Positions 1-9,017 of a stretch of 64,000 bases of DNA are shown in pieces. A model generated the notes under the pieces. It had not been told where the DNA came from and searched no databases. It saw nothing but the letters and a program-made list of their open reading frames with translations. Numbering within the stretch: position 1 is the first letter of the stretch; each line of letters starts with the position of its first letter. The position numbers and the translations under genes were made by a program. This DNA comes from Streptomyces reniochalinae (GTDB taxonomy: Bacteria > Actinomycetota > Actinomycetes > Streptomycetales > Streptomycetaceae), in contig NZ_QOIM01000038.1 of the NCBI RefSeq assembly GCF_003323735.1, positions 248,001 through 312,000 on the forward strand. The letters are read 5' to 3'.

Positions 1-926
1 ACGGAGGCGGCGCCCTGGCGGTGCGCGGTCCCGACGCAGTCGGCACCGGTGTCGCCGCCGCCGATGACGACGACGTGCTTGCCCTCCGCGCTGAGGGGGG
101 AGTCGACGTAGTCGCCCTCCTGCACCTTGTTGGACAGCGGCAGGTACTCCATCGCCTGGTGGACGCCGTTCAGTTCCCGGCCGGGGACGGGCAGGTCGCG
201 GGCCGTGGTGGCGCCGGCCGCGACGACCACCGCGTCGTACCGCTTGCGCAGCTTCTTCGCGTCGAGGTCGCGGCCGATCTCGACACCGGTGCGGAACTTG
301 GTGCCCTCGGCGCGCATCTGCTCGATGCGGCGGTTGATGTGCCGCTTCTCCATCTTGAACTCGGGGATGCCGTAGCGCAGGAGGCCCCCGAGGCGGTCGG
401 CGCGCTCGTAGACGACGACGGTGTGTCCCGCGCGGGTGAGCTGCTGGGCCGCGGCCAGCCCCGAGGGGCCCGAGCCGATGACGGCGACCGTCTTGCCGGA
501 GAGCCGCTCGGGCGGCTGCGGGGCGACGCCGCCGCTCTCCCACGCCTTGTCGACGATGGAGACCTCGACGTTCTTGATGGTGACGGGCGGCTGGTTGATG
601 CCCAGCACGCACGCCGACTCGCAGGGGGCGGGACAGAGCCGTCCGGTGAACTCGGGGAAGTTGTTGGTGGCGTGCAGGCGTTCGGAGGCCGCCGTCCAGT
701 CGCCGCGGTAGGCGTAGTCGTTCCACTCGGGGATCAGGTTGCCCAGGGGGCAGCCGTTGTGGCAGAAGGGGATGCCGCAGTCCATGCAGCGTCCGGCCTG
801 CTTGCTGATGATGGGCAGCAGGGAGCCGGGGACGTAGACCTCGTTCCAGTCCTTGACCCGCTCGTCGACGGGCCGGGACTGTGCGACCTCGCGGTCGGTG
901 GTCAGGAAGCCCTTGGGGTCAGCCAT
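1..926 (-). CDS. gltD: glutamate synthase small (beta) subunit, 3' end cut by window edge
   Basis: This is the NADPH-oxidising subunit of glutamate synthase. It passes electrons through FAD and Fe-S clusters to GltB, which makes two glutamates from glutamine and 2-oxoglutarate. About 308 codons are visible; the C-terminus lies beyond base 1. The N-terminal ferredoxin-like cysteines are present (C47, C50, C55, C59 and C98, C102, C106), followed by an FAD-binding GSGPSG at residues 151-156 and a second nucleotide-binding GGGDTG at 289-294. The ATG at 926 overlaps the end of gltB by 8 bases (919-926), so the two are co-translated. I see no defect in the visible part. The identification is secure. 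Confidence 0.97.
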   Translation of the reverse strand, partial: MADPKGFLTTDREVAQSRPVDERVKDWNEVYVPGSLLPIISKQAGRCMDCGIPFCHNGCPLGNLIPEWNDYAYRGDWTAASERLHATNNFPEFTGRLCPAPCESACVLGINQPPVTIKNVEVSIVDKAWESGGVAPQPPERLSGKTVAVIGSGPSGLAAAQQLTRAGHTVVVYERADRLGGLLRYGIPEFKMEKRHINRRIEQMRAEGTKFRTGVEIGRDLDAKKLRKRYDAVVVAAGATTARDLPVPGRELNGVHQAMEYLPLSNKVQEGDYVDSPLSAEGKHVVVIGGGDTGADCVGTAHRQGAAS

Positions 927-3900
927 GGGTCGCCGCCTCCATCATCTTCTCGTGGGTCTCGGTCTCGGAGAGACCCGCTCGCTCGGCGGCGTCCTTGGCG
1001 GCGAGCACGGCCTTGTAGGTGGCGGGGAGGACCTTGCGGAAGCGGCCTGCCGCTCCCTTCGGCCCGTCCCAGTCGGCGAGGAGCCCGGCGGCGACGGTGG
1101 AGCCGGTCTCCTCCTGGTGGCGGCGCACGACCTCGTGCAGCCACTTCCTGTCCTCGTCGGTCAGGTCCTCGACCGCTCCGCGCACTCCCGCGTTGACGTG
1201 TCCGAGGTGGAGGTCGATGACGTAGGCGGCGCCGCCGGACATGCCGGCGCCGAAGTTGCGTCCCGTGGGGCCCAGGACGACGGCAGCGCCGCCGGTCATG
1301 TACTCGCAGCCGTGGTCGCCCACGCCCTCGGAGACGACCAGCGCACCGGAGTTGCGGACACAGAAGCGTTCGCCGACCCGGCCGCGGAGGAAGAGCTCGC
1401 CGCCGGTGGCGCCGTAGGCGAGGGTGTTGCCGGCGATGGCGGAGTACTCGGCCAGGTGGTCGGCGGCCCGGTCGGGACGGACGATCACGCGGCCGCCGGA
1501 GAGGCCCTTGCCGACGTAGTCGTTGGCGTCCCCCTCGAGACGCAGGGTGATGCCGCGCGGGAGGAAGGCGCCGAAGGACTGTCCCGCCGATCCCGTGAAG
1601 GTGATGTCGACGGTGTCGTCTGGCAGTCCCGCGCCGCCGAACTTCCTGGTGACCTCGTGTCCCAGCATGGTGCCGACGGTCCGGTTGACGTTGCGGATCG
1701 CGACCTGGGCGCGTACCGGCTGCGCGTTCTCGGCGGTGTCGGCCTCCAGCGCGTCGGCGGCCAGCTTGATCAGCTGGTTGTCGAGCGCCTTCTCCAGCGC
1801 GTGGTCCTGGGGGGTGGCGTGGTGGCGGACGGCGCCTTCGGGCAGTTCGGGGACGTGCAGGAGCGGGGCCAGGTCGAGGCCGCGTGCCTTCCAGTGGTCC
1901 ACGGCGCGGGAGGTGTCGAGGAGTTCGGCGTGGCCGATGGCCTCGTCGAGGGTGCGGAAGCCGAGTTCGGCGAGGAGTTCGCGGACCTCTTCGGCGATGA
2001 ACTGGAAGAAGTTGACGACGTACTCGGCCTTGCCGCTGTAGCGCTCGCGCAGCGCGGGGTTCTGGGTGGCGATGCCGACCGGGCAGGTGTCGAGGTGGCA
2101 GACGCGCATCATGACGCATCCCGAGACGACCAGCGGCGCGGTGGCGAAGCCGAACTCCTCCGCGCCGAGGAGTGCGGCGATCACGACGTCGCGGCCCGTC
2201 TTGAGCTGGCCGTCGGTCTGTACGACGATCCGGTCGCGCAACCCGTTGAGCAGGAGGGTCTGCTGGGTCTCGGCCAGGCCCAGCTCCCAGGGGCCGCCCG
2301 CGTGCTTGAGCGAGGTGAGCGGGGAGGCGCCGGTGCCGCCGTCGTGCCCGGAGACCAGGACGACGTCCGCGTGTGCCTTGGACACGCCCGCCGCGACGGT
2401 GCCGACGCCGACCTCGGAGACCAGCTTCACGTGGATGCGGGCCGCCGGGTTGGCGTTCTTCAGGTCGTGGATGAGCTGGGCGAGATCCTCGATGGAGTAG
2501 ATGTCGTGGTGCGGCGGCGGCGAGATGAGGCCGACGCCGGGCGTGGAGTGCCGGGTCCTGGCCACCCACGGGTAGACCTTGTGTCCCGGCAGCTGGCCGC
2601 CCTCGCCGGGCTTGGCGCCCTGGGCCATCTTGATCTGGATGTCGTCGGCGTTGACGAGGTACTCGCTCGTGACCCCGAAGCGTCCGGAGGCCACCTGCTT
2701 GATGGCGGAGCGCCGCGCCGGGTCGTACAGCCGCTCGGGGTCTTCGCCGCCCTCGCCGGTGTTGGACTTGCCGCCGAGCTGGTTCATGGCGATGGCGAGC
2801 GTCTCGTGCGCCTCCTGCGAGATGGAACCGTAGGACATGGCGCCGGTGGAGAACCGCTTGACGATCTCGCTCGCGGGCTCGACCTCCTCGACGGGGATCG
2901 AGGACCGCTCGCCCTTGAAGGAGAAGAGGCCGCGGAGCGTCATCAGGCGCTCGGACTGCTCGTCGACGCGCTGGGTGTACTGCTTGAAGATGTCGTAGCG
3001 GCGCTGTCGGGTGGAGTGCTGGAGGCGGAAGACCGTGTCGGGGTCGAACAGGTGCGGCTCGCCCTCGCGGCGCCACTGGTACTCGCCGCCGATGTCGAGG
3101 GCGCGGTGGGCCGGGGCGATGCCGGAGACGGGGTAGGCCTTGACGTGCCGGGCCGCGACCTCCTGGGCGACGACGTCGAGTCCTGCGCCGCCGACCTTGG
3201 TGGTGGTGCCGTGGAAGTAGCGGTCGACGAACGCCTCGTCCAGGCCGACCGCCTCGAAGACCTGCGCGCCGCGGTAGGAGGCGACGGTGGAGATGCCCAT
3301 CTTGGACATCGCCTTCAGCACGCCCTTGCCCAGCGCGTGGATCAGGTTGCGGATGGCCTGCTCGGGCGCGAGCTCTCCCCCGGTGCCCGGCAGGAAGGTG
3401 CCGGCGCGGACGAGGTCCTCGACCGACTCCATGGCCAGGTAGGGGTTGACCGCGGCCGCGCCGTAGCCGATGAGCAGGGCGATGTGGTGGACCTCGCGCA
3501 CGTCACCGGCCTCGACCAGCAGCCCGACCTGGGTGCGCTGCTTGGTGCGGATGAGGTGGTGGTGTACGGCGGAGGTGAGCAGCAGCGACGGGATCGGCGC
3601 GTGCTCGGCGTCCGAGTGCCGGTCGGACAGCACGATGAGCCGGGCTCCCGACTCGATCGCCTCGTCGGCCTCCACACAGATCTGCTCGATCCGGGCCGCG
3701 AGGCCGTCCCCTCCTTCGGCGACACGGTAGAGCCCGGAGAGCGTGGCGGACTTGAAGCCCGGCATGTCGCCGTCGGCGTTGATGTGGATGAGCTTGGCGA
3801 GCTCGTCGTTGTCGATGACGGGGAAGGGCAGCGTGACGCTGCGACAGGAGGCGGCGCTCGGCTCCAGCAGGTTGCCCTGGGCGCCCAGCGGCGAGTGCAG

Positions 3901-5535
3901 CGAGGTGACCAGCTCCTCGCGGATGGCGTCCAGCGGCGGGTTGGTGACCTGCGCGAACAGTTGGGTGAAGTAGTCGAAGATCAGCCGGGGCCGCTCGGAG
4001 AGCGCGGCGATGGGCGCATCGGTGCCCATGGAGCCGATCGGTTCGGCGCCGGTGCGCGCCATCGGCGCGAGGAGGACCCGCAGCTCCTCCTCGGTGTACC
4101 CGAAGGTCTGCTGGCGGCGGGTGACCGAGGCGTGGGTGTGCACGACGTGTTCGCGCTCGGGCAGCTCCGCGAGGTCGATGAGGCCCGCGTCCAGCCACTC
4201 CTGGTAGGGGTGTTCGGCGGCGAGCTGGGCCTTGATCTCGTCGTCCTCGATGATGCGCCGCTCCGCGGTGTCCACGAGGAACATCCGTCCCGGCTGGAGG
4301 CGGCCCTTGCGGACGACCTTGGCGGGGTCGACGTCCAGGACGCCGACCTCGGAGGCCAGGACGACGAGGCCGTCGTCGGTGACCCAGTAGCGCCCTGGAC
4401 GCAGCCCGTTGCGGTCGAGAACGGCTCCGACCTGGGTGCCGTCGGTGAAGGTGACGCAGGCGGGGCCGTCCCAGGGCTCCATCATCGTGGAGTGGTACTG
4501 GTAGAAGGCGCGGCGGGCGGAATCCATGGAGTCCTGGGACTCGGCGGACTCCCAGGCCTCGGGCACCATCATCAGCACCGAGTGCGGCAGCGAACGGCCG
4601 CCGAGGTGCAGCAGTTCGAGCACCTCGTCGAAGGTGGCCGAGTCGGAGGCGCCCGGGGTGTTGATCGGGAAGATCCGCTCCAGCGTCTCGTGGTCGCCGA
4701 ACAGCCCCGAGGCCAGCTGCGACTCGCGGGCCCGCATCCAGTTGCGGTTGCCCTGCACGGTGTTGATCTCGCCGTTGTGGGCGACGAACCGGTAGGGGTG
4801 GGCCAGCGGCCAGCTCGGGAAGGTGTTGGTGGAGAAGCGCGAGTGGACCAGCGCGATGGCGGTGGCGAAGCGGCGGTCGGACAGGTCGGGGAAGAACGGC
4901 TCGAGCTGTCCGGTGGTCAGCATGCCCTTGTAGACGAGGGTGCGCGCTGACAGCGAGGGGAAGTAGACGCCGGCCTCGCGTTCGGCGCGCTTGCGCAGCA
5001 CGAAGGCGAGCCGGTCGAGTGCGATGCCCTCGCGTCCGCCGTCCGCTGCGGCGACGAACAGCTGGCGGAAGGTCGGCATGGTGGCGCGGGCGCCGGGGCC
5101 CAGCAGCTCGGGTGCGACGGGCACGTCGCGCCAGCCGAGCACCGTCAGGCCCTCTTCGGACGCCAGTGTCTCGATCTGTGAGACGGCTGCCGAGGTGGCT
5201 TCGGCGTCCTCGTCCTCGTGCGGCAGGAAGCCGATGCCGACGGCGTAGGACCCGGGCTCGGGCAGGGCGAAGGGGACGTTCTCGCGCAGGAAGGCGTCGG
5301 GGATCTGGAGGAGGATGCCGGCCCCGTCGCCGGTGTCGGGGTCGGACCCCGTGGCACCGCGGTGTTCGAGGTTGCGCAGGACGGTCAGCGCCTGTTCGAC
5401 GAGGTCGTGGTCGGCCTCGCCGGTCAGGGTCGCCACGAAGCCGACACCGCAGGCGTCGTGCTCGTATCGGGGGTCGTACATGCCCTGCTTGGCAGGGCGG
5501 TGGGCGGCCCAATCCGCTGTCGGCACAGCACGCAT
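919..5535 (-). CDS. gltB: glutamate synthase large (alpha) subunit
   Basis: This 1538-aa protein is the amidotransferase and synthase subunit of glutamate synthase. It hydrolyses glutamine and channels ammonia to 2-oxoglutarate. The likely mature N-terminal nucleophile is Cys29 in the motif EHDACGVGF, preceded by a short propeptide. The order is the usual one: class II glutaminase domain, linker, FMN-binding synthase domain, then a C-terminal GXGXG beta-helix. The 3Fe-4S ligands are Cys1140, Cys1146 and Cys1151 (CVMMRVCHLDTC). I chose the ATG at 5535 because GGGAG lies about 7 bases upstream; an in-frame Met18 codons further on (M19) is an alternative. The length fits the family. gltD follows with an 8-base overlap. 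Confidence 0.97.
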   Translation of the reverse strand: MRAVPTADWAAHRPAKQGMYDPRYEHDACGVGFVATLTGEADHDLVEQALTVLRNLEHRGATGSDPDTGDGAGILLQIPDAFLRENVPFALPEPGSYAVGIGFLPHEDEDAEATSAAVSQIETLASEEGLTVLGWRDVPVAPELLGPGARATMPTFRQLFVAAADGGREGIALDRLAFVLRKRAEREAGVYFPSLSARTLVYKGMLTTGQLEPFFPDLSDRRFATAIALVHSRFSTNTFPSWPLAHPYRFVAHNGEINTVQGNRNWMRARESQLASGLFGDHETLERIFPINTPGASDSATFDEVLELLHLGGRSLPHSVLMMVPEAWESAESQDSMDSARRAFYQYHSTMMEPWDGPACVTFTDGTQVGAVLDRNGLRPGRYWVTDDGLVVLASEVGVLDVDPAKVVRKGRLQPGRMFLVDTAERRIIEDDEIKAQLAAEHPYQEWLDAGLIDLAELPEREHVVHTHASVTRRQQTFGYTEEELRVLLAPMARTGAEPIGSMGTDAPIAALSERPRLIFDYFTQLFAQVTNPPLDAIREELVTSLHSPLGAQGNLLEPSAASCRSVTLPFPVIDNDELAKLIHINADGDMPGFKSATLSGLYRVAEGGDGLAARIEQICVEADEAIESGARLIVLSDRHSDAEHAPIPSLLLTSAVHHHLIRTKQRTQVGLLVEAGDVREVHHIALLIGYGAAAVNPYLAMESVEDLVRAGTFLPGTGGELAPEQAIRNLIHALGKGVLKAMSKMGISTVASYRGAQVFEAVGLDEAFVDRYFHGTTTKVGGAGLDVVAQEVAARHVKAYPVSGIAPAHRALDIGGEYQWRREGEPHLFDPDTVFRLQHSTRQRRYDIFKQYTQRVDEQSERLMTLRGLFSFKGERSSIPVEEVEPASEIVKRFSTGAMSYGSISQEAHETLAIAMNQLGGKSNTGEGGEDPERLYDPARRSAIKQVASGRFGVTSEYLVNADDIQIKMAQGAKPGEGGQLPGHKVYPWVARTRHSTPGVGLISPPPHHDIYSIEDLAQLIHDLKNANPAARIHVKLVSEVGVGTVAAGVSKAHADVVLVSGHDGGTGASPLTSLKHAGGPWELGLAETQQTLLLNGLRDRIVVQTDGQLKTGRDVVIAALLGAEEFGFATAPLVVSGCVMMRVCHLDTCPVGIATQNPALRERYSGKAEYVVNFFQFIAEEVRELLAELGFRTLDEAIGHAELLDTSRAVDHWKARGLDLAPLLHVPELPEGAVRHHATPQDHALEKALDNQLIKLAADALEADTAENAQPVRAQVAIRNVNRTVGTMLGHEVTRKFGGAGLPDDTVDITFTGSAGQSFGAFLPRGITLRLEGDANDYVGKGLSGGRVIVRPDRAADHLAEYSAIAGNTLAYGATGGELFLRGRVGERFCVRNSGALVVSEGVGDHGCEYMTGGAAVVLGPTGRNFGAGMSGGAAYVIDLHLGHVNAGVRGAVEDLTDEDRKWLHEVVRRHQEETGSTVAAGLLADWDGPKGAAGRFRKVLPATYKAVLAAKDAAERAGLSETETHEKMMEAATHG

Positions 5536-6074
5536 CGGCAGCTCCCGTCGTCTCGTGGCAGTGGTACATACCGAGGGACGACGTTGGCCCTCTTGTGGCA
5601 GAAGAATTTTCGAGCAGGCTACAGGGTGGCCGATTTCCCGGAAAGTGGAAGCCGCGTCTCGCGATGCGGACGCGGGCGGCCTGTCCTCGTGGGACCCGCA
5701 CGGAGGGGGCGGGGTCGAAGGTGGTGACCCCGGGTGAGGAACAGCTTGTCCACCACCCGCGTCGTTGCCGGCGGCGTTACGGACTACTGCCCGGGGCCAC
5801 ACGAAATGAAACCGCCGGGTAACACGCGGATCATGCCCCGGAAGGCCCGCCCGACGCTGTGACCTGGCCCACGGCCTGCCGGCAGCCGGGCGGACCGGTG
5901 TGCCGGTCCGCCCGGCTGCCGGGGCCCGGAGGGGTGGACACCCGGGAGGCCGCCGGTGCCCGGAGGGGAAGGCGGGGGCCCGGGAGCGCCGGCGAGGCCC
6001 GGAGGGCGGGCGGGGTCCGGGAGCGGGCGTGAGAAACGGGGAGGAAGCGGCGGAAGGGAAGGGCTCGGCCGGGG
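5536..6074. other. 539-bp non-coding gap between gltB and the P450 pair
   Basis: I see no convincing gene here. Open frames exist but are GC-driven shadows. The part next to gltB should hold the gltB promoter; a locally A+T-rich patch (GAAGAATTTTC, about 5601-5611) lies some 75 bases upstream of the start, but I cannot name a confident -10/-35 pair. The right half holds the strong hairpin listed separately and a purine-rich GGGAGG-type stretch. Confidence 0.6.
5879..5922. terminator. perfect 20-bp stem hairpin downstream of the P450 pair
   Basis: Bases 5879-5898 and 5903-5922 are exact reverse complements separated by the 4-base loop TGTG. The stem is about 85% G+C and no T-tract follows, as is usual for streptomycete terminators. 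It lies 150 bases past the stop of the leftward P450 operon and about 345 bases upstream of gltB, so it most likely insulates gltB from P450 transcription. Confidence 0.7.
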
Positions 6075-7400
6075 TCAGCGGGCGGCGGCGCCCAGGACCA
6101 CCGGCAGCGCCTCCAGTTCGTTCTGGCTGAGTACCGGACGGTTGCGGATCCGCTCGGCCGGGACGGCGAGCCGCAGCGCCGGGAACCGGCCGAACAGCGC
6201 GGGGAGGGCGATCGACGCCTCCAGCCGGGAGAGCGCGGCGCCCGGACAGATGTGCGGCCCGTGTCCGAAGGCCAGGTGCCGCACCGGCCCGCCGGCCGCC
6301 CTGCGCAGGTCGAAGCGGTCGGCGTCGTCCCCGTGCTGCGCGCGGTCCCGGCCGATGGCGCGGTAGGACATGACGACGCCCTCGCCCTCCTCGATGACCG
6401 TGCCGGCGACCTCGATGTCCTCGGTCGCGAACCGCATGAGCAGGTGCGTGGAGGGCGACTCCCAGCGCAGCGTCTCCTCGATGACCGCGTCCCAGCCGAC
6501 CTCGCCGTCGAGCACGAGCCGCAGCTGCTCCGGATGGGTGAGCAGGGCCCGCACGGCGCACAGGATGAGGGTCACGGTCGTCTCGTGTCCCGCGGCGACC
6601 ATGGCTTCGAGGTTGCCGCGCACCTCCTCGGGCGTGAGCGGTTCGCCGCCCTCGTCGGCGAGGACGAGGGCGCTGGTGAGGTCGTCACCGGGGGCCGCGG
6701 TCTTGGCGCGGACCATGTCGTGGTACAGCCCGTCGAGCTCCTCGATGACCGCGAGGCGCTCGTCCTGCGGGGTCAGCAGCGAGAAGAAGGCCTCGTAGAG
6801 CTCGTGCAGCCGGGGTTCGAGAGCGGGGTCGACGCCCATCAGGGAGCAGACGACCGACATGGGCAGCGGCTGCGCGAAGTCCGCCTTCAGATCGACGGTC
6901 TCCTCGGGGCCGCGCTCGGCCATCCGGTCCAGGAGCGCGGCGGTGATCCCCTCGATCACGCCCCTGTTGGCCTCAAGCCGGCGCGGGGTGAGGGCCTGCG
7001 CCGTCTTCACCCGCAGGCGGCGGTGTTCGGCGCCGTCGACGGTGAACATGGAGCGGCCGGCGTCGACCATGCCGATGAGCGGCCAGGTGTGGTCGACGCG
7101 GCCGCTGCGCCACAGGTTCCAGCGCCCGATGTCCTTGACGAGCCGGCTGTCGGTGAGCAGCTTGCGGGCCTCGGCGTGGGTGGTGATCGTCCACGCCTCG
7201 GCGCCCATGAGAGCGATCCGGGCCACGGGTCCCGCGGTCCGCAGCGCCTCGGTCTCCTCGGCGAGGCCGCCGACGAGCGGGTCGATCTCCAGGGGGCAGC
7301 TCGCGGGCGTGTCCTGCGCGGGCGCCGCGGGGCCGTGGGCGGGGCAGCGGTCCTCGGGCGCCTCGGCGAGGGAGCTCCCGGCCGTGGGCTGTGGGTACAT
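6075..7400 (-). CDS. cytochrome P450, CYP154-like, canonical motifs
   Basis: This is a 441-aa soluble bacterial P450 monooxygenase. It has the I-helix acid-alcohol motif AGHETT (270-275), the K-helix ExxR as ETLR (E309, R312) and the haem loop FGHGPHICPG with ligand Cys385, so it should be catalytically competent. It needs a ferredoxin and reductase, neither of which is encoded nearby. The ATG at 7400 shares one base with the stop of the upstream P450 (TGATG) and follows GGAGGAC, so the two are translationally coupled. The region around residue 120 (MFTVDGAEHRRLR) resembles the CYP154 family, which pairs with CYP157 in streptomycetes. Family assignment is from memory of motifs only; the substrate is unknown. 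Confidence 0.9.
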   Translation of the reverse strand: MYPQPTAGSSLAEAPEDRCPAHGPAAPAQDTPASCPLEIDPLVGGLAEETEALRTAGPVARIALMGAEAWTITTHAEARKLLTDSRLVKDIGRWNLWRSGRVDHTWPLIGMVDAGRSMFTVDGAEHRRLRVKTAQALTPRRLEANRGVIEGITAALLDRMAERGPEETVDLKADFAQPLPMSVVCSLMGVDPALEPRLHELYEAFFSLLTPQDERLAVIEELDGLYHDMVRAKTAAPGDDLTSALVLADEGGEPLTPEEVRGNLEAMVAAGHETTVTLILCAVRALLTHPEQLRLVLDGEVGWDAVIEETLRWESPSTHLLMRFATEDIEVAGTVIEEGEGVVMSYRAIGRDRAQHGDDADRFDLRRAAGGPVRHLAFGHGPHICPGAALSRLEASIALPALFGRFPALRLAVPAERIRNRPVLSQNELEALPVVLGAAAR

Positions 7401-8707
7401 CAGTGTCCTCCGTGGGGCGGGGTGGTCTCGAACCTGACGGGGAGCACCGTCATGCCGCGCAGGAAGGGCGAGGGGCGGCGCGCCAGCGCCTGGGCCGGGA
7501 CGGCGAGTTCGATCCCGGGCAGCCTGTCGAGGAGCACCTCGATACCGGTGCGGGCGAGGATTTCGGCGATCTCCTGGGCGGGGAAGGGGCACTGGTACTC
7601 GCCGTGGCTGAAGGCGAAGTGGGCGAAGTTGTTGTTGCGGAGCCCGTCGGCGGCGTGCGGGGTGTGGGCGTCGGGGTCGGCGTTGGCGCCCGCCAGGCCG
7701 AGCAGCAGCATGTCGCCCCTGGCGATGTGGCGCCCGGCCAGCCGGGTGTCGCGGGCGGCCCAGCGGCCGGCGAGGATCTGGGTGGGGGTGTCCTCCCACA
7801 GCACCTCGTTCATGGCCTCGGGGATGCTGTGGCGGCCGCCGGTCAGCGAGGCGGCGAAGCGGTCGTCGGTGAGCATGAGGCGCACCGAGTTGCCGAGCCA
7901 GTCGGACGTCGGCAGGAATCCGGCAGAGGTGAGCGCCATCAGGTTGAGGACGTACTCCTCGTCGGTGAAGGGCGCGGGGTGTGCCGTCATCGCGGAGATC
8001 ATGTCGGCGCCGGTCTGGTGGTGGGCGCGTTCGACGAGCCGGCTCATCGCGGCGAGCGCGTCCTGGAACCCTGTGAGCGCGTCGGGTCCGCCGTCGCACA
8101 TGTCGCTGAGCGAGCGGATGAGCGCGGGTCCTTCGGAGTCGGGGAAGCCGAGGACGCGGGCCAGGGCGAGGATGGTGAGCGGCCGGGCGTAGGCGGAGAT
8201 GATCTCGGCTTCGCCCGTGCCGCAGAAGCCGTCGATGAGCCGGTCGGCGATCTCCTCGGTGCTGCGGCGCAGTTCGATGTGGTCGACGCTCTCGAGCGCG
8301 TCCTGGACCATCGCGAGGTGGCGGCGGTGCTCCTCGCCGACGGTGAAGTAGACCGAGGGCTGGGGGGTGCCGATCATCGGGCGCAGTGGCCAGTCCTCGG
8401 GCACGTTGGGCCACTGGTTCCACAGGCCCTGGTCGCGGGGGAAGAGCAGCGGGTCGCCGGTGACGCGGAGGAGTTCGCGGTAGCCGATGACGAGCCAGGC
8501 GGGGACGCCGCCGGGGAGGGTCACGGGGACGACGGGGCCGTGGTCGCGGCGCATGTCCCGGTGGAGGGCCTCCAGGTCGGTGTGGAACCTGGGCCCCATG
8601 AGGGGGACCGCGCCCGGTGGGGCCGCGGTGGCGTTCCGAGTGTCTGCGGGGCACCTGTCCGCGGTGTGTGCGGAGGCGCTCCGGGCGGGCCGGGGCTGAC
8701 TGGTCAT
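7400..8707 (-). CDS. atypical cytochrome P450 lacking ExxR, CYP157-like
   Basis: This 435-aa P450 keeps the haem-binding loop (FSHGEYQC, ligand Cys373), but the normally invariant K-helix ExxR reads EVLW (E301, W304), so the Arg is missing. The I-helix acid-alcohol pair is also absent: the region reads SAGFLPTSDW. The CYP157 family of streptomycetes is known for lacking ExxR and for sitting next to CYP154 genes, and this gene fits that picture. I preferred the ATG at 8707 (AGGGGA about 11 bases upstream) over the GTG at 8737, which lacks a ribosome site. It is the first gene of the pair and is transcribed away from the LacI-type gene. It could be a weak or non-oxygenating enzyme, or a partner for the downstream P450. 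Confidence 0.87.
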   Translation of the reverse strand: MTSQPRPARSASAHTADRCPADTRNATAAPPGAVPLMGPRFHTDLEALHRDMRRDHGPVVPVTLPGGVPAWLVIGYRELLRVTGDPLLFPRDQGLWNQWPNVPEDWPLRPMIGTPQPSVYFTVGEEHRRHLAMVQDALESVDHIELRRSTEEIADRLIDGFCGTGEAEIISAYARPLTILALARVLGFPDSEGPALIRSLSDMCDGGPDALTGFQDALAAMSRLVERAHHQTGADMISAMTAHPAPFTDEEYVLNLMALTSAGFLPTSDWLGNSVRLMLTDDRFAASLTGGRHSIPEAMNEVLWEDTPTQILAGRWAARDTRLAGRHIARGDMLLLGLAGANADPDAHTPHAADGLRNNNFAHFAFSHGEYQCPFPAQEIAEILARTGIEVLLDRLPGIELAVPAQALARRPSPFLRGMTVLPVRFETTPPHGGH

Positions 8708-8879
8708 GGTCGCTGATTCCCCTGTGAGCGGCGGCACTTGGTGTCTGCACGTGTCACTTCCTGCACACCTTAGACACGTTCCCGATCAGCGGGAGGCGGT
8801 TCTTGACGATCCGCGTCTCCTCGTTCTCTCCACTCCTCTCCACAGGTCGCCCCGCGAACATCCGGAGGTGCTCGACCCC
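8708..8879. other. intergenic region upstream of the P450 pair
   Basis: This is the left half of the divergent gap between the P450 pair and the LacI-type gene, and it should contain the P450 promoter. Bases near 8751-8776 hold several TGTC/GACA words that partly mirror each other (GTGTCT ... AGACAC), a possible operator. I see no reliable -10/-35 pair and no gene. Confidence 0.4.
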
Positions 8880-8908
8880 TTGACAGGAGGGGAGGGCGCA
8901 CCCAGTAT
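8880..8908 (+). promoter_or_regulatory. vegetative-type promoter of the LacI/ABC/ARH operon
   Basis: TTGACA at 8880-8885 and CAGTAT at 8903-8908 are separated by 17 bases, a near-consensus sigma-70 type arrangement and the best promoter match in the window. The predicted start of transcription, about 8915, falls inside the first palindrome, so bound repressor would block initiation. Confidence 0.72.
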
Positions 8909-8924
8909 CTGTAAACGTTTTCAG
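8909..8924. promoter_or_regulatory. candidate LacI-family operator O1
   Basis: CTGTAAACGTTTTCAG is an imperfect palindrome around a central CG, the typical LacI-family operator layout. It starts right after the -10 box. Its A+T content stands out from the surroundings. Confidence 0.7.
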
Positions 8925-8927
8925 CCG

Positions 8928-8943
8928 CTGTAAAGGTTTACAG
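8928..8943. promoter_or_regulatory. candidate LacI-family operator O2
   Basis: CTGTAAAGGTTTACAG has perfect 7-base arms (CTGTAAA/TTTACAG) around GG. It is 19 bases centre to centre from O1, close to two helical turns, so two dimers could bind on the same face. It lies about 75 bases before the regulator start codon, which suggests autorepression of the whole operon. Confidence 0.72.
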
Positions 8944-9017
8944 CCCGCGTGGCGGCTGCCTCATCGGACACTCCGGCGGAATCTCCGGCGGACCTCCATC
9001 GCGAAGGGGACGAAGTG

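Noticed and set aside
853..4950. 1365-codon open frame on the plus strand opposite gltB
   Set aside because: It is antisense to gltB in full, has a composition dictated by complementing GC3-rich codons (Gly/Val/Asp/Arg/Gln only), no ribosome site and no recognisable domain. Long antisense frames are expected at this G+C content.
5607..5622. Possible GlnR box upstream of gltB (GTAGC-N6-GAAAA on the minus strand)
   Set aside because: Only a partial match to the GTNAC-N6-GNAAC type pattern at a single half-site pair; too weak to list. A footprint with GlnR would decide.
6075..8750. One continuous 891-codon frame spanning both P450 genes
   Set aside because: Its N-terminal half is the wrong frame of the upstream P450. 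The coupled TGATG junction, the GGAGGAC site at 7400 and separate complete P450 domains show two genes.
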